Positions 55,421 to 64,000 of a stretch of DNA of 64,000 nucleotides are shown in pieces. Position 1 is the first letter of the stretch. Each line of letters opens with the position of its first letter. A program made the translations under genes and the position numbers. A model generated the notes under the pieces. That model searched no databases, was not told the DNA's origin, and saw only the letters and a list, made by a program, of their open reading frames with translations. Source of the stretch: Rhizobium rhizogenes (GTDB lineage Bacteria > Pseudomonadota > Alphaproteobacteria > Rhizobiales > Rhizobiaceae); contig NZ_CP019701.2 of assembly GCF_002005205.3 (NCBI RefSeq), positions 186,001-250,000 of the forward strand, in the 5' to 3' direction.

Positions 55421-57241
55421 TCAATGGAAAAGCACGCTGGCGCCCTGATCGGCCGGACCGGCATTCCGGCGGAAGGGGGCGAACAGTTCGCGGCCCATGC
55501 CCCATTCATTGCCGGAAAGATCGGCGCGCGCCGGTTCGCGTTTCGCCAGTTCAGCGGCGGATACCAGCACTTCCAGCGTTCCCGAAATGGCATCGAGGCG
55601 GATGATGTCACCATCGCGGATGAGCGAGATCGGGCCGCAGTCGGAAGCCTCCGGCGTGACGTGGATAGCGGCCGGCACCTTGCCTGATGCGCCGGACATG
55701 CGCCCATCCGTCACCAGCGCCACCTTGAAGCCGCGATCCTGCAAAACGCCGAGCGGCGGCGTCAGGCGGTGCAGCTCCGGCATGCCATTGGCCTTCGGTC
55801 CCTGGAAGCGGACGACGGCAATGAAGTCGCGGTTGAGCTTGCCGTCCTTGAAGGCGTCCTGAAGCTCCTGCTGGTCGTGGAAGACGATCGCCGGCGCCTC
55901 GATGATGTGGCGTTCCGGCTTGACCGCGGAAATCTTGATAACCGATTTGCCGAGATTGCCCGTCAGCATCTTCAGGCCGCCGGTCGGCTGGAACGGGGTC
56001 TCGATGCCGGCGAGAACCTTCGGGTCGTGGCTCTGCTCGGATGAGGGCTCGCGGGTGACGGCGCCGTTTTCATCGAGCTTGGCATCCACGGTATAGGCTG
56101 CGAGGCCCTGTCCGAAGACGGTGCGCACATCGTCATGCACGAAGCCCTGCTTCAGCAGCTGCTTGATGAGGAAGCCCATGCCGCCGGCGGCGTGGAAATG
56201 GTTCACATCGGCAAGGCCGTTGGGGTAGACGCGGGCGAGCAGCGGCACGATGTCGGAAAGATCGGAAATATCCTGCCAGGTGAGGATGATGCCGGCGGCG
56301 CGCGCCATGGCGATCAGATGCATGGTGTGGTTGGTGGAACCGCCCGTTGCATGCAGACCGACGACGCCGTTGACGACAGACCTTTCATCGATCATCTCGC
56401 CCGCCGGGGTGAACTCGTTGCCCTGCGCGGTAATCGCAAGCGCGCGCTTTGCAGCTTCGCGCGTCAGCGCATCGCGCAGCGGTGTGCCGGGATTGATGAA
56501 GGAGGAACCGGGCATATGGAAACCCATGATTTCCATCAGCATCTGGTTGGAATTGGCGGTGCCGTAGAAGGTGCAGGTGCCGGGGCCGTGATAGGATTTC
56601 GATTCCGCATCCAGAAGCTCGGCGCGGCCCACCTTGCCTTCGGCGTAAAGCTGACGGATACGCGACTTCTCATCGTTCGGCAGGCCTGATGTCATAGGAC
56701 CGGCGGGAACGAAGACGGCGGGCAGATGGCCGAAGGCGAGGGCTGCGATGACGAGGCCGGGCACGATCTTGTCGCAGACACCGAGATAGACGGCGGCGTC
56801 GAACATGTTGTGCGACAGGCCGATGCCGGCCGCCATGGCGATGGCATCGCGGGAAAACAGCGACAGCTCCATGCCGGGCTGGCCTTGCGTCACGCCATCG
56901 CACATGGCGGGAACTGCGCCCGCCACCTGCGCTATGCCGCCTGCCTCCTTGGCCGCATCGCGGATGATCGCCGGGAAGGTCTCGTAGGGCTGGTGCGCCG
57001 AGAGCATGTCGTTATAGGCGGTGATGATGCCGAGATTGGGAACCCGGTCGCCGGCAAGGATGTCCTTGTCGGCGGGGGAACAGACCGCAAATCCATGCGC
57101 GAGGTTACCGCAGGACAGAACGGAACGGTGAACGCCTTTTGAAACCTGCAGCCGCAGCCGCTCCAGATAGGTCTCGCGGTAAGGTTTGGAACGTTCGACG
57201 ATGCGGGCGGTGATGGCCTGAATGCGGGAATCGGCGGACAT
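55421..57241 (-). CDS. edd: Phosphogluconate dehydratase Edd
   Basis: Converts 6-phosphogluconate to KDPG, the first step specific to the Entner-Doudoroff pathway. 606 residues, IlvD/Edd family. Cysteines expected to hold the iron-sulfur cluster are in [17 protein letters not shown] and [11 protein letters not shown]-terminal [20 protein letters not shown]. Third gene of zwf-pgl-edd, 127 bp after pgl. The aldolase gene eda is not in the window. Confidence 0.96.
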   Translation of the reverse strand: MSADSRIQAITARIVERSKPYRETYLERLRLQVSKGVHRSVLSCGNLAHGFAVCSPADKDILAGDRVPNLGIITAYNDMLSAHQPYETFPAIIRDAAKEAGGIAQVAGAVPAMCDGVTQGQPGMELSLFSRDAIAMAAGIGLSHNMFDAAVYLGVCDKIVPGLVIAALAFGHLPAVFVPAGPMTSGLPNDEKSRIRQLYAEGKVGRAELLDAESKSYHGPGTCTFYGTANSNQMLMEIMGFHMPGSSFINPGTPLRDALTREAAKRALAITAQGNEFTPAGEMIDERSVVNGVVGLHATGGSTNHTMHLIAMARAAGIILTWQDISDLSDIVPLLARVYPNGLADVNHFHAAGGMGFLIKQLLKQGFVHDDVRTVFGQGLAAYTVDAKLDENGAVTREPSSEQSHDPKVLAGIETPFQPTGGLKMLTGNLGKSVIKISAVKPERHIIEAPAIVFHDQQELQDAFKDGKLNRDFIAVVRFQGPKANGMPELHRLTPPLGVLQDRGFKVALVTDGRMSGASGKVPAAIHVTPEASDCGPISLIRDGDIIRLDAISGTLEVLVSAAELAKREPARADLSGNEWGMGRELFAPFRRNAGPADQGASVLFH

Positions 57242-57368
57242 GGGCGTTCATCCTGTTCGTTGGTCGGCAACCGGCGTTCCGGGAGGTGAACGGCCGGTTG
57301 TCGTGTTTCAGTCTTCATGTCTTCGGGGCGCTTTGTCGCCGGGCCGCGAGCGCGGCGGTGGCGTTGGC

Positions 57369-58067
57369 TTATGGCGCCCAGTATATATCCACGGGCGTTT
57401 CTGCCCGGTTCAGCACGGCGCGGATCGGCATTTCATCCTCATCCTCACCCGATTGTGCCTTCTCCAGCGTTGCCTTCTTGGCCGCACCTTCGATATGCAG
57501 CACGAGGAAACCGGCATCGTTGAGGCTGGAGAAGTTGAAGGTCAACCGCTCCTCGCCCGCATTCTCCGCCGCCATGGTCAGGACGCCGCGCGGTTCATCA
57601 AGGTCCAGCGCTTCGTAGAGATTGTCTCCACCGGGGAAGAACGATGCCGTGTGGCCATCCGTTCCCATGCCGAGAATGACGACATCGAAGGGATCGCAGA
57701 TCGCTTCCGTCTTGACGGTCGCAAGCGTTGCCGCATCCTCCGGCGAGGCCGCCGGCTGGAACAGCGGCACGAAATAAGCCGCCTTCGCCTTGTCCTGCAA
57801 AAGGTTCTCGGCAACGAGGCGGTGGTTCGAACGGTCGCTTTCCGGCGGCACGAAACGTTCGTCCACCAGCGTCACGCTGATGTTCGGCCAGTCGAGATCG
57901 TGCCTGGAAAGCGCCTGAAAGAACAGCTTGGGCGTCGAACCGCCGGAGACGGCGATGCTCGCCGCACCGCGATCCTTCGTGGCCGCATCAAGGCGTTTGG
58001 CAACCTCCGCCGAAAGAGCGGTGGCCAGTTCGGCGGCGGTGTCGAAGACGTGGATCGTTTCGCTCAT
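57369..58067 (-). CDS. pgl: 6-phosphogluconolactonase
   Basis: Hydrolyses 6-phosphogluconolactone. 232 residues from the ATG with GAGGG 7 nt upstream. Family motifs VSGGSTPKLFFQAL, TLVDERFVPPESDRSNHRL, and ILGMGTDGHTASFFPG. The start lies 10 bp after the zwf stop codon, so the two are cotranscribed. Confidence 0.95.
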   Translation of the reverse strand: MSETIHVFDTAAELATALSAEVAKRLDAATKDRGAASIAVSGGSTPKLFFQALSRHDLDWPNISVTLVDERFVPPESDRSNHRLVAENLLQDKAKAAYFVPLFQPAASPEDAATLATVKTEAICDPFDVVILGMGTDGHTASFFPGGDNLYEALDLDEPRGVLTMAAENAGEERLTFNFSSLNDAGFLVLHIEGAAKKATLEKAQSGEDEDEMPIRAVLNRAETPVDIYWAP

Positions 58068-58077
58068 CGCCCGGCCC

Positions 58078-59553
58078 TCAGTCGGCATCGTGCCAGGTGC
58101 GGCCGTCGCGCTCGATCAGTGCGATCGAGCCGCTCGGACCCCAGGTGCCGGCGGTATAACCCTGCACGCCCTGTCCCAGATCTTCCCAGCTCTTGAGAAT
58201 GGGGTCGATCCAGTCCCACGCGGCCTCGACTTCGTCGCGGCGCATGAACAGCGTCTGGTTGGAGCGGATGGTGTCCATCAACAGCCGCTCATAGGCATCG
58301 GGGCTGCGCACGTTGAAGGCTTCGGCAAAGCTCATGTCCAGCGAGACCTGACGCAGACGCATACCGCCCGGGCCGGGGTCCTTGATGAGCAGAGACTGCT
58401 TGACGCCTTCATCCGGCTGCAGACGAATGACCAGCTTGTTGGCCTCGATCTTGCCGGCCGCATCGTCGAAGATCGAATGCGGGATCTGCTTGAAGGTGAC
58501 GACGATTTCCGAAACGCGGGTCGCGAGGCGCTTTCCGGTGCGGATGTAGAAGGGAACGCCGGCCCAGCGCCAGTTGGCGATTTCGGCCTTGATGGCGACG
58601 AAGGTTTCGGTGTTGGAAACGCCGCCTTCCAGCTCTTCCAGATAGCCCTTGACCGGGCCACCGGCGGAAGCGCCGGCGCGGTACTGGCCGCGAACCGTCT
58701 GCTTCTCGACATTGCTGGTATCGATCGGCTTCAGCGAGCGTAGAACCTTGAGCTTTTCGTCACGCACGGCTTCCGCATTCATCGATGCCGGCGGCTCCAT
58801 GGCAACAAGGCAAAGCAGCTGCAGGATATGGTTCTGAACCATGTCGCGCAGTGCGCCCGCCTTGTCATAATAACCGGCGCGGCCTTCAAGACCGACCGCT
58901 TCGGCAACGGTGATCTGCACATGGTCGATATGGGCGGAATTCCACAGCGGCTCGTAGAGAGCATTGGCGAAACGCAGCGCCATCAGGTTCTGCACCGTCT
59001 CCTTGCCGAGATAGTGGTCGATGCGGAAGATCTGCTCTTCCTTGAAGACGTGGCCGATGGTGTCGTTCAGTTCCTGTGCGGAAGCCAGATCGCGGCCAAT
59101 CGGCTTTTCGACGACGATGCGGGTCGAGCGGGTGATGAGCTTGTGCTCGCGGATCTTGTCGGCGATATCGCCGAAAATGCCGGGCGCGACGGCCAGATAG
59201 AAGGCGCGCACGCGTTCCTTGCCCTCGTCCAGCAGCTTTTTCAGCACGTCCCAGCCATTGCTGCCCTTGGCGTCAACGGGCACGTAGAAAAGCCTGTTCA
59301 GGAACACGGCAACCTGCGCGTCATCATATTCGCCGGCCTTCAGGTGCTCCTTCAGCGCATCCTGCGCGAATTTGCGATATTCCTCATGGGTCATGACCGA
59401 GCGCGATGCACCGATGATGCGGGTCGGTTCGGTGAACTGGCCTTCGACCTGGCGATGATAAAGGGCCGGCAGAAGCTTGCGCTCCGCCAGATCGCCTGTG
59501 CCGCCGAAAACGACACAATCAAAAGCTTCAACGGGAATGATCTGACTGCTCAT
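58078..59553 (-). CDS. zwf: Glucose-6-phosphate 1-dehydrogenase
   Basis: Oxidises glucose 6-phosphate with NADP. 491 residues: nucleotide-binding VVFGGTGDLAERKLLPALYH at the N-terminus and the active-site signature RIDHYLGKETVQN near 180. Start chosen for GAGAG upstream; a TTG seven codons earlier is open. First gene of zwf-pgl-edd. With agl upstream, imported glucosides would feed this pathway after phosphorylation of glucose. Confidence 0.96.
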   Translation of the reverse strand: MSSQIIPVEAFDCVVFGGTGDLAERKLLPALYHRQVEGQFTEPTRIIGASRSVMTHEEYRKFAQDALKEHLKAGEYDDAQVAVFLNRLFYVPVDAKGSNGWDVLKKLLDEGKERVRAFYLAVAPGIFGDIADKIREHKLITRSTRIVVEKPIGRDLASAQELNDTIGHVFKEEQIFRIDHYLGKETVQNLMALRFANALYEPLWNSAHIDHVQITVAEAVGLEGRAGYYDKAGALRDMVQNHILQLLCLVAMEPPASMNAEAVRDEKLKVLRSLKPIDTSNVEKQTVRGQYRAGASAGGPVKGYLEELEGGVSNTETFVAIKAEIANWRWAGVPFYIRTGKRLATRVSEIVVTFKQIPHSIFDDAAGKIEANKLVIRLQPDEGVKQSLLIKDPGPGGMRLRQVSLDMSFAEAFNVRSPDAYERLLMDTIRSNQTLFMRRDEVEAAWDWIDPILKSWEDLGQGVQGYTAGTWGPSGSIALIERDGRTWHDAD

Positions 59554-59690
59554 ATCGATTCTCTCGATCTTCAAAGGGTTGGGGCATCAATAATCTAATC
59601 GATTTAAAAATGCCAGACTCAGTTATGTGAAATTATGAATTTTGCTTCCGCCGGCTTGTCCGCCGCCGATAACAGTCTGTAAACATTGGC

Positions 59691-60977
59691 CTAAAACCTG
59701 TCTCGCAATGCGTACCACGAGAGCGCCAGGAAAAGCAGCGGTGCGCGCAGCGACGCCCCGCCGGGGAAAGAGGGCACCTTCAGCTGCGCGAAGGGCGCCA
59801 GCATGTCCTTTTTGCCGAGAACGAGATCGGCATAGAGCTTGCCGCAATAATTCGACAACATCACCCCATGGCCGGAATAACCGCCGATGGAGGTGACGCC
59901 GGGCATGACCTCGCGCACGAAGACCTTGCGCGGCAGGGTAATGCCGACCGAGCCGCCCCAGGAATGGGTGATGTCTATGTCTTTCAGCGCGGGATAGATT
60001 TCCGCGATCTGCCGGCGGATGTGGCTGGAAATATCGCGCGGCGTATCGGCCGTATAGGTTTCGCGCCCGCCGAACAGCAGCCGGTTATCGGCCGTCTTGC
60101 GGAAATACCGCACCACGAACCGCGAATCCGCCACGGCCTCCCGGTCGGGAATGATGTCGGGAAACGCGTCCAGTGGCACGGTGGCGCCGATGAAGGAGCG
60201 GATCGGCATGATATGGGCGGCGGTGACCGGTTCCAGATTGCCGATATAGGCATTGGTGGCGATCAGCACCCGCGGCGCGGTGATCGTGCCGAAAGGCGTT
60301 TCGATGATGGTCTTGCCGCCCACTTGCCGGATGGATTTCGCCGGCGTCATTTCATAAATGCCGGCACCCGCCGCCTTCGCCGCCTTCGCCAGCCCGACCA
60401 GCAGCTTCAACGGGTGGATATGGCCGGTGCCGGTGTCGCGCGTGCCGCCGAAATAATGGGTGGAGCCGACACGTTTGCGTGCTTCTGCACGTTCCATGTA
60501 GGAAATATGCGGATAGCCATAACGGTTGTTCATCGCATCGACACTTCGGCGGTAATCGTCCTCGTAAGCGGCCTTGTGCGCCACATAGAGCTGCCCGGGA
60601 AGATACTCCATGTCGATGCCGCGACTGACGGCGAAGCCGCGCAGGTAGTTTTTGGCGTCCTCGGCAATGTCGAACAGCAGCTTCGACTGCTCGAAGCCGA
60701 TCTCTTCTTCCATCTCGTCGGGGAAGGAACGCTGGCCGGTGCCGAATTGCCCGCCATTGCGGCCGGAAGCGCCATCGCCGAAACGATGTGCTTCGATGAG
60801 GGCGACGGAGACGCCATTTTCGGCGAGGCTACAGGCGGCCTGAAGGCCGGTATAACCGCCGCCGATGACGGCGACATCAACCTCTTTCGAGCCGTCGAGG
60901 GCAGGATAGTCCGGCCGCTCGCCGACGGTTGCCTGATACCAGGAAATTCCCGGCGCAATCGGGCTTTGCCATGTCAT
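59691..60977 (-). CDS. FAD-dependent oxidoreductase, PuuB-like
   Basis: 428 residues, DAO family. FAD-binding VAVIGGGYTGLQAACSLAEN at about 35-54, GASGRNGGQFGTGQRSFPDE, and C-terminal GYSGHGVMLSNYCGKLYADL. Resembles gamma-glutamylputrescine oxidase; the upstream gene encodes a matching PuuA-like synthetase, which supports putrescine or other amine degradation. Close paralogues act on other amines, so substrate is not certain. Confidence 0.88.
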   Translation of the reverse strand: MTWQSPIAPGISWYQATVGERPDYPALDGSKEVDVAVIGGGYTGLQAACSLAENGVSVALIEAHRFGDGASGRNGGQFGTGQRSFPDEMEEEIGFEQSKLLFDIAEDAKNYLRGFAVSRGIDMEYLPGQLYVAHKAAYEDDYRRSVDAMNNRYGYPHISYMERAEARKRVGSTHYFGGTRDTGTGHIHPLKLLVGLAKAAKAAGAGIYEMTPAKSIRQVGGKTIIETPFGTITAPRVLIATNAYIGNLEPVTAAHIMPIRSFIGATVPLDAFPDIIPDREAVADSRFVVRYFRKTADNRLLFGGRETYTADTPRDISSHIRRQIAEIYPALKDIDITHSWGGSVGITLPRKVFVREVMPGVTSIGGYSGHGVMLSNYCGKLYADLVLGKKDMLAPFAQLKVPSFPGGASLRAPLLFLALSWYALRDRF

Positions 60978-60989
60978 GCTCGGGGCTCC

Positions 60990-62429
60990 TCACACGTTGA
61001 GAAGCAGGAATTCCCGCTCCCAGGGGCTGATGACCTGCATGAAGGTCTCGAACTCCCCGCGTTTCAGGCCGGCATAGAGGCCCACGAATTCATGGCCGAA
61101 CACCCGGTCGAACTGCTCTTCGCCTTCCAGCAGCGCCACGGCCTCAAGGAGACCGCGCGGCAGGTCGATGGAGCCTTCATTGGCCGTATCGGCGGTGGGC
61201 TCGGTCGGCTCGATATTGTTGACGATGCCGAGCCAGCCGCAGCCGAGCGAGGCGGCAAGTGCGAGATACGGATTGGCGTCCGAACTCGGCAGGCGGTTTT
61301 CGACACGCCGCGCCTGCGGGCCGGAAATCGGCACACGGAAGGCGGTCGTGCGGTTGTCGTAACCCCAGGCATTGTTGACCGGGCAGGCCATGTCGGGCGT
61401 CAGGCGGCGATAGGAATTCACGTAAGGAGCAAGCATGACCAGCGCGTTCGGAACATAACGCTGCATGCCGCCCACGAAGGAGAAGAATTCCTTCGAAGGG
61501 CTGCCATCGGCATTGGAGAAGATATTGCGGCCGCTGTCGATTTCCACCACCGACTGGTGGATATGCATGGCCGAACCCGGCTGGCCCTGCATGGGCTTGG
61601 CCATGAAGGTGGCGTAGATGCCATGCTTCAGCGCCGCCTCGCGAATGGTGCGCTTGAACAGGAACACCTGGTCGGCAAGCTCGATAGGATCGCCATGGCG
61701 CAGGTTGATTTCCAGCTGCGCTGGGCCTTCCTCGTGGATCAGCGTATCGATCTCGAGACCCTGCTTTTCCGAGAAATGGTAGATGTCGTCGATCAGCTCG
61801 TCGAATTCGTTGATACCGGCGATCGAATAGCTCTGCCCGCCGACGATGGAGCGGCCGGACCGGCCCTTCGGCGGATGCAGCGGATAATCCGGGTCGTCAT
61901 TCATGGCGACGAGGTAGAATTCGATTTCCGGCGCCACGACCGGCTTCCAGCCCTTTTCGGTATAGAGCGAAAGCACGTTCTTCAGCACATTGCGCGGCGT
62001 GTAGGGCACGAAATTGCCCTCGGCATCCACCACGTCGCAGATCACCTGCGCGGTCGGGTCCGTTTCCCACGGCACGACGGAAAGGGTGGAAAGATCGGGC
62101 ACCAGCTTCAGGTCGCTGTCGCGCGGCTCATAGCGGAAATTGGCGGTCTCGTCAGGATATTCGCCTGATATCGTATGGCGGTAGAGTGCGGATGGCAGGG
62201 CCAGCGAGGTGTCGCCCGTGAACTTCGCCGTCGGCATCATCTTGCCGCGCGGAACCCCGGCAAGGTCGGGGGTAATGCATTCTATGTCTTCGATCCCGCG
62301 TGCCCTCAGCCATTGGGCGGCTTCGCGCCAGGAGGAAACGCCACGGGTGGAGGAAAGGTCGAGGGGAGGGGTCTTCTTTGCCATGGTTGCCTGTTTCTTC
62401 GGGCGGAGCATGGTTTTTTTGGCGGGCAT
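60990..62429 (-). CDS. Glutamine synthetase family protein, PuuA-like
   Basis: 479 residues; a start at 62384 (MAKKTPPLD) would remove 15 Lys-rich residues and is equally likely. Glutamine synthetase fold: APEIEFYLV, EEGPAQLEINLRHGDP, GSAMHIHQSV, and NRLPSSDANPYLALAASLG. Non-canonical family members ligate glutamate to amines; the neighbouring PuuB-like oxidase suggests gamma-glutamylputrescine synthetase. The two genes are 12 bp apart. Confidence 0.88.
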   Translation of the reverse strand: MPAKKTMLRPKKQATMAKKTPPLDLSSTRGVSSWREAAQWLRARGIEDIECITPDLAGVPRGKMMPTAKFTGDTSLALPSALYRHTISGEYPDETANFRYEPRDSDLKLVPDLSTLSVVPWETDPTAQVICDVVDAEGNFVPYTPRNVLKNVLSLYTEKGWKPVVAPEIEFYLVAMNDDPDYPLHPPKGRSGRSIVGGQSYSIAGINEFDELIDDIYHFSEKQGLEIDTLIHEEGPAQLEINLRHGDPIELADQVFLFKRTIREAALKHGIYATFMAKPMQGQPGSAMHIHQSVVEIDSGRNIFSNADGSPSKEFFSFVGGMQRYVPNALVMLAPYVNSYRRLTPDMACPVNNAWGYDNRTTAFRVPISGPQARRVENRLPSSDANPYLALAASLGCGWLGIVNNIEPTEPTADTANEGSIDLPRGLLEAVALLEGEEQFDRVFGHEFVGLYAGLKRGEFETFMQVISPWEREFLLLNV

Positions 62430-62552
62430 GTATCACCGGGTCTGTGTTTCGACTGGCGCCATCATAACCGTAGTTTGGCAATTGGCGAGGGGGAAAGCGC
62501 CATTGACAAGCGCCGGCACTTCGAAAAGAGGAAAGGAAACGGATCGGATGGA

Positions 62553-63737
62553 ATGATGACAGAGAAATGTGACGTGCTGATTTTGGGGGCGGGCGCCGCC
62601 GGCATGATGTGCGCCATCCGCGCCGGCCAGCGCGGCCGCTCCGTCGTCATTCTCGACCATGCGAAAGCGCCGTGCGAAAAAATCCGCATCTCCGGCGGCG
62701 GCCGCTGCAACTTCACCAATATCCATGCCGGGCCGAAGAATTATCTCTCCGCCAATCCGCATTTCGCCAAATCCGCGCTTGCCCGCTACACACCGCGCGA
62801 TTTCATCGCCCTTGTCGAAAAACACCGCATCGCCTGGCATGAAAAAACGCTCGGCCAGCTCTTTTGCGATGACAGCGCCAAGGACATCATCCGCATGCTG
62901 CTTGGCGAAATGCAGGCGGTGAATGCGAAGCTGCGGCTCGAAACGTCAGTCTCGGCCGTCACCCATGATGGCGCCCGTTTTCGCGTCACGACATCCGGCG
63001 GCATCATCGAGGCGGAAAGCCTCATTGTCGCGACGGGCGGCAAGTCCATCCCGAAAATGGGTGCGACCGGTTTCGCCTATCAGATCGCCGAACAGTTCGG
63101 CCTCAAACTCGTCGAGACTCGTCCGGGCCTCGTGCCGCTGACGCTCGATCCCGCCATGCTGGAAAGGCTGAGCCCGCTTGCCGGTGTCGCGGTTCCGGCC
63201 GAGGTTTTCCACGGCAAGACCTCGTTTGAGGAAGCGCTGCTCTTCACGCATCGCGGTTTGAGCGGCCCTTCCATCCTGCAAATCTCATCCTACTGGCGCG
63301 AGGGCGATGTCATCCGTCTGAAGCTGGAACCGGCGCGCGATATCGCCGCGCTGCTGAAGCAGGCGAAACAGAAGAACGGCCGCCAGTCGCCCCAGACCGC
63401 CTTGTCGGAAATCCTGCCGAAGCGCCTTGCCCAGCATGTCGTCGAACAATCCGGCCTCACCGGCCATCTGGCGGATATGTCCGACAAGGTGCTGGCGAAG
63501 CTGGCGGGCGAGGTGCAGGACTGGCAGATCAAGCCCGCCGGTTCTGAAGGTTATCGCACGGCGGAGGTCACGCTCGGCGGCATCGACACGACCGGTCTCG
63601 ATTCCCGCAGCATGGCGGTGAAATCCGTGCCCGGCCTCTTCTTCATCGGCGAATGTGTCGACGTGACCGGCTGGCTCGGCGGTTATAATTTCCAGTGGGC
63701 CTGGGCGTCCGGGCAGGCGGCGGGCGAATTCGCGTGA
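62553..63737 (+). CDS. HI0933-family flavoprotein (NAD(P)/FAD-dependent oxidoreductase)
   Basis: 394 residues. FAD-binding VLILGAGAAGMMCAIRAGQR, family motif RISGGGRCNFTNIHAGPKNY, VATGGKSIPKMGATGFAY, and the C-terminal ECVDVTGWLGGYNFQWAWAS. The family is widespread but its physiological substrate is poorly defined. Two adjacent ATG codons; the first is used. Divergent from the puuA-like gene. Confidence 0.9.
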   Translation: MMTEKCDVLILGAGAAGMMCAIRAGQRGRSVVILDHAKAPCEKIRISGGGRCNFTNIHAGPKNYLSANPHFAKSALARYTPRDFIALVEKHRIAWHEKTLGQLFCDDSAKDIIRMLLGEMQAVNAKLRLETSVSAVTHDGARFRVTTSGGIIEAESLIVATGGKSIPKMGATGFAYQIAEQFGLKLVETRPGLVPLTLDPAMLERLSPLAGVAVPAEVFHGKTSFEEALLFTHRGLSGPSILQISSYWREGDVIRLKLEPARDIAALLKQAKQKNGRQSPQTALSEILPKRLAQHVVEQSGLTGHLADMSDKVLAKLAGEVQDWQIKPAGSEGYRTAEVTLGGIDTTGLDSRSMAVKSVPGLFFIGECVDVTGWLGGYNFQWAWASGQAAGEFA

Positions 63738-63739
63738 GG

Positions 63740-63772
63740 CCACGCCCGTTAATGCCTTGTTAACGGGCGTGG
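63740..63772. terminator. Perfect 13-bp inverted repeat after the flavoprotein gene
   Basis: CCACGCCCGTTAA / TTAACGGGCGTGG with a 7-nt loop directly after the stop codon. No T run. The loop region also spells TTAA-N7-TTAAC. Confidence 0.55.
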
Positions 63773-63892
63773 AGTCATCCTGACCAAATGCCAGCAAGGC
63801 TGGATCGCTCGATGATCCCGCTGCACATGATGTCCTGCTGGAGGCCCTCAACAGGGCATGGGTCGGTTGAGTTTTTCGTCTGGAGCCCGCGC

Positions 63893-64000
63893 ATGAACAG
63901 ATCCGCACATCGCCGCCCTCGGGCCATTGCCATCGCCCACACTGACAACGAGAGCCGTCATCTGGCCTTTCGCCTGAGCCTCATCGCAGCCGGTGCCCTC
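63893..64000 (+). CDS. Partial unknown gene, 5' end only
   Basis: ATG with GGAG 7 nt upstream, then 36 open codons to the edge (MNRSAHRRPRAIAIAHTDNE and on). Basic N-terminus followed by the start of a hydrophobic stretch (LSLIAAGAL), which could be a signal or membrane segment. Not recognised. Confidence 0.45.
   Translation, partial: MNRSAHRRPRAIAIAHTDNESRHLAFRLSLIAAGAL

Noticed and set aside
59868..62168. Very long open frame (766 codons) on the plus strand
   Set aside because: It lies opposite the PuuB-like and PuuA-like genes, both of which have clear family motifs; it has no recognisable domain and an Arg/Gly/His-rich composition typical of antisense frames in GC-rich DNA.

Overview
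The window is a stretch of an alphaproteobacterial chromosome, almost certainly Rhizobiaceae and most like Agrobacterium. The evidence is gene content: a rhizobial flagellar regulon with motC, motE, flaF, flbT and the orphan regulator rem; four flagellin genes; an AglEFGAK alpha-glucoside operon; and the zwf-pgl-edd order. Identification rests on protein recognition only; no database search was possible.

Region 1 (1-2100) is housekeeping: murA, a small basic protein and a tRNA-Thr(GGT). Region 2 (2170-41500) is a single flagellar and motility island of about 39 kb. On the minus strand lie three tandem flagellin genes (flaC, flaB, flaA from left to right), then the block fliP-fliL-flgH-motE-flgI-flgA-flgG-fliE-flgC-flgB read right to left. 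After a RhtB/LysE-type exporter gene comes a second minus-strand block (flgF, fliI and two accessory genes). From a divergent promoter near 17.7 kb everything runs on the plus strand: motA-fliM-fliN-fliG, flhB, an unknown gene, flaD, a FliH-like gene, motB-motC-fliK, a lytic transglycosylase, rem, flgE-flgK-flgL-flaF-flbT-flgD-fliQ, flhA-fliR and four small genes, including flgJ and candidates for FliJ and FlgN. Many genes overlap by ATGA or a few bases. fliF, fliD, fliS and fliO were not seen.

Region 3 (41.7-45.2 kb) has a GT26 glycosyltransferase, a Wzz/ExoP-type chain-length protein without a kinase domain, and folD. Region 4 (45.3-53.3 kb) has a palindromic intergenic element and the alpha-glucoside locus: a LacI-type repressor facing aglE-aglF-aglG-aglA-aglK, with a perfect palindromic operator on each side of the shared promoter region. 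Region 5 (53.4-64 kb) has a small possible PilZ-like protein, a Tat-exported 5'-nucleotidase-type phosphoesterase, zwf-pgl-edd (upper Entner-Doudoroff pathway), a PuuB/PuuA-like pair, a flavoprotein of the HI0933 family and the first 36 codons of an unknown gene.

No wholly new multi-gene system was found. The most interesting signals are regulatory. There are CtrA-like sites (TTAA-N7-TTAA or TTAACCAT) before rem, flaD, flaC and the Wzz-like gene, and a four-copy ATGGTTA repeat phased at exactly 24 bp before flaA. A conserved hairpin lies in the flaA, flaB and flaC leaders and is a candidate FlbT target. A CGCAAG(C/A)-N8-NTA motif sits before flgB, motA, flgE and flhA. A terminator lies directly before the TTG start of flhB. 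Rem has a glutamate where the phosphorylated aspartate should be.
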